Assembly: GCA_963742345.1 (NCBI GenBank)
Contig: CAVULO010000001.1
Coordinates: 124,001-188,000 of the forward strand
Source of the DNA: Pseudolabrys sp963742345
Lineage (GTDB): Bacteria > Pseudomonadota > Alphaproteobacteria > Rhizobiales > Xanthobacteraceae
Length of the DNA: 64,000 nt
Direction: 5' to 3'
The position numbers were made by a program, and so were the translations under genes. This document shows positions 63,601 to 64,000 of the stretch, one piece after another. Every line of letters starts with the position of its first letter. The stretch's first letter is position 1. A model generated the notes under the pieces. That model saw nothing but the letters and a program-made list of their open reading frames with translations, searched no databases and was not told the DNA's origin.

Positions 63601-63993
63601 CAGCTCGCGGTCTTCCGCCTTGTCGATGGCGTCCGCAGTGGCGCCGATCATCTTGACGTTGAACTTCTCCAGCACGCCCATCTTGCGCAGGCTCAGTGCG
63701 CAGTTCAGCGCCGTCTGCCCGCCCATGGTCGGAAGCAGCGCATCCGGACGTTCGCGCTCGATGATCTTGGCGACGATCTCCGGCGTGATCGGCTCGATGT
63801 AAGTGGCATCGGCGAGATCCGGGTCGGTCATGATCGTCGCCGGGTTGGAGTTCACCAGAACGACCCGATAGCCCTCGTCCTTGAGCGCCTTGCAGGCCTG
63901 CGTGCCGGAATAGTCGAACTCGCAGGCCTGGCCGATCACGATCGGTCCGGCGCCGATGATGAGGATCGATTTGATGTCGGTGCGTTTGGGCAT
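60694..63993 (-). CDS. carB: Carbamoyl-phosphate synthase large subunit
   Basis: 1099 residues, complete within the window; the ATG is at 63993 (MPKRTDIKSILIIGAGPIVI). Two ATP-grasp halves are seen: the first with GGQTALNCALSLRKMGVLEK and LIEESVLGWKEFEMEVVRDK, the second starting near KKVIILGGGPNRIGQGIEFD and EVDVDCLCDGKDTFIAGI. The C-terminal methylglyoxal-synthase-like allosteric domain begins near FVSVKDADKARILPAVKLLA. With CarA it makes carbamoyl phosphate for arginine and pyrimidines. carA is not in the window. No frameshift is seen in 3.3 kb, which argues that base quality is good here. Confidence 0.97.
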   Translation of the reverse strand: MPKRTDIKSILIIGAGPIVIGQACEFDYSGTQACKALKDEGYRVVLVNSNPATIMTDPDLADATYIEPITPEIVAKIIERERPDALLPTMGGQTALNCALSLRKMGVLEKFNVKMIGATADAIDKAEDRELFREAMTKIGLPTPRSHQIKTLPQALEALDDIGLPAIIRPSFTLGGTGGGIAYNKAEFIEIVEGGIDASPTNEVLIEESVLGWKEFEMEVVRDKKDNCIIICSIENVDPMGVHTGDSITIAPALTLTDKEYQILRDASIAVLREIGVETGGSNVQFAINPVDGRLVVIEMNPRVSRSSALASKATGFPIAKVAAKLAVGYTLDEIANDITGGATPASFEPTIDYVVTKIPRFAFEKFPGASPVLTTSMKSVGEAMAIGRTFQESLQKALRSLETGLTGLDEMAIEGFDIAKGIEDTDNKAAIRAALGTPTPDRLLKVAQAMRLGATDELIHNACRIDPWFLAEIRGLVEAEAEIAAKGLPTTAGPFRRLKAMGFSDKRLGKLTGTDADTVMAKRHKLGVRPVFKRIDTCAAEFASPTAYMYSTYETPFAGKVADEAAPSDKKKVIILGGGPNRIGQGIEFDYCCCHAAFALKEVGYETIMINCNPETVSTDYDTSDRLYFEPLTPEDVLEIIDTERSNGTLHGVIVQFGGQTPLKLAEPLEKAKVPILGTSPDAIDLAEDRDRFKKLLDKLKLRQPQNGIATSLNAARAIAEEIGYPVVIRPSYVLGGRAMEIVRDGAQLDRYVARLAGDLDRPSELVVSKRSPLLIDRYLSDATEVDVDCLCDGKDTFIAGIMEHIEEAGIHSGDSACALPPHSLSKKTIAELERQTRALALALNVGGLMNVQYAIKDGDIYVLEVNPRASRTVPFVAKVIGLPVAKIASRIMAGESLKSFNLAPASYKHRAVKEAVFPFARFPGVDTVLGPEMKSTGEVMGIDGSFEIAFAKSQIGGGTNLPRSGTVFVSVKDADKARILPAVKLLASLGFKTIATSGTQRYLAEQGVEAAKINKVLEGRPHIVDAIKNGGVQLVFNTTEGAAALADSRSLRHAALLHKVPYYTTLSGAVAAAQGIKAYLEGDLEVHALQSYFGGRG

Positions 63994-64000
63994 CTGCTCC

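Overview
The window is a chromosomal segment of an alphaproteobacterium, most likely a member of the Hyphomicrobiales close to Bradyrhizobiaceae/Xanthobacteraceae. The reasons are the GC-rich codon use, a pqqABCDE operon with a Bradyrhizobium-like 25-residue PqqA, two phasins, TTT and TRAP transporters, a D-tartrate-dehydratase-type enolase, a short palindromic repeat of the kind common in that group, and a tRNA-His that lacks the usual G-1:C73 pair. No database search was possible; names rest on motifs and remembered family sequences.

Region 1 (1-18.5 kb) is accessory. After an HD-domain protein and a GlsB/YeaQ-type membrane protein comes a complete lasso peptide set on the minus strand: precursor (4432-4650), PqqD-like RRE protein, transglutaminase-like leader peptidase and asparagine-synthetase-like cyclase. 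Next, on the plus strand, is a seven-gene module: a DUF697 protein, a small membrane protein, a cyclic-peptide-type ABC exporter, an SPFH protein, a coiled-coil membrane protein, a ParA-like ATPase and a second DUF697 protein. In its first half the reading frames are broken by many small indels. A YejA-like peptide-binding protein follows. Then comes a class II lanthipeptide locus: a 50-residue precursor gene too short for ordinary ORF calling (13220-13372, minus), a divergent 1073-residue LanM with a CCG zinc site, and a DUF5939-type nucleotidyl cyclase.

Region 2 (18.5-44.8 kb) is mostly catabolism and transport. It holds a polyprenyl-phosphate glycosyltransferase with a small membrane protein; a tripartite tricarboxylate transporter split into tctBA and tctC plus a tartrate-dehydratase-like enolase; a cyclase-family hydrolase, MsrB and a ThDP enzyme; a CaiB-type CoA-transferase facing a TRAP transporter-malonyl-CoA decarboxylase operon (probably malonate use); an SDR and a class I amidotransferase; glpD-glpK; a polyamine-type ABC transporter without a binding protein; AsmA and DUF1194 proteins.

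Region 3 (44.8-64 kb) is mostly housekeeping: a PAS histidine kinase, two phasins, tRNA-His, an L,D-transpeptidase, pqqABCDE followed by a sorbosone-dehydrogenase-like protein and a diheme cytochrome c, a LysR regulator behind trxB, an Lrp-type regulator, greA and a complete carB.

Small frameshifts occur in several unrelated genes (DUF697 copy 1, ABC exporter, SPFH, enolase, histidine kinase, phasin 2, L,D-transpeptidase), while very long genes (lanM, carB, AsmA) are open. Part of this is probably sequencing or assembly error, so disrupted genes should not be taken as dead without read-level checks.
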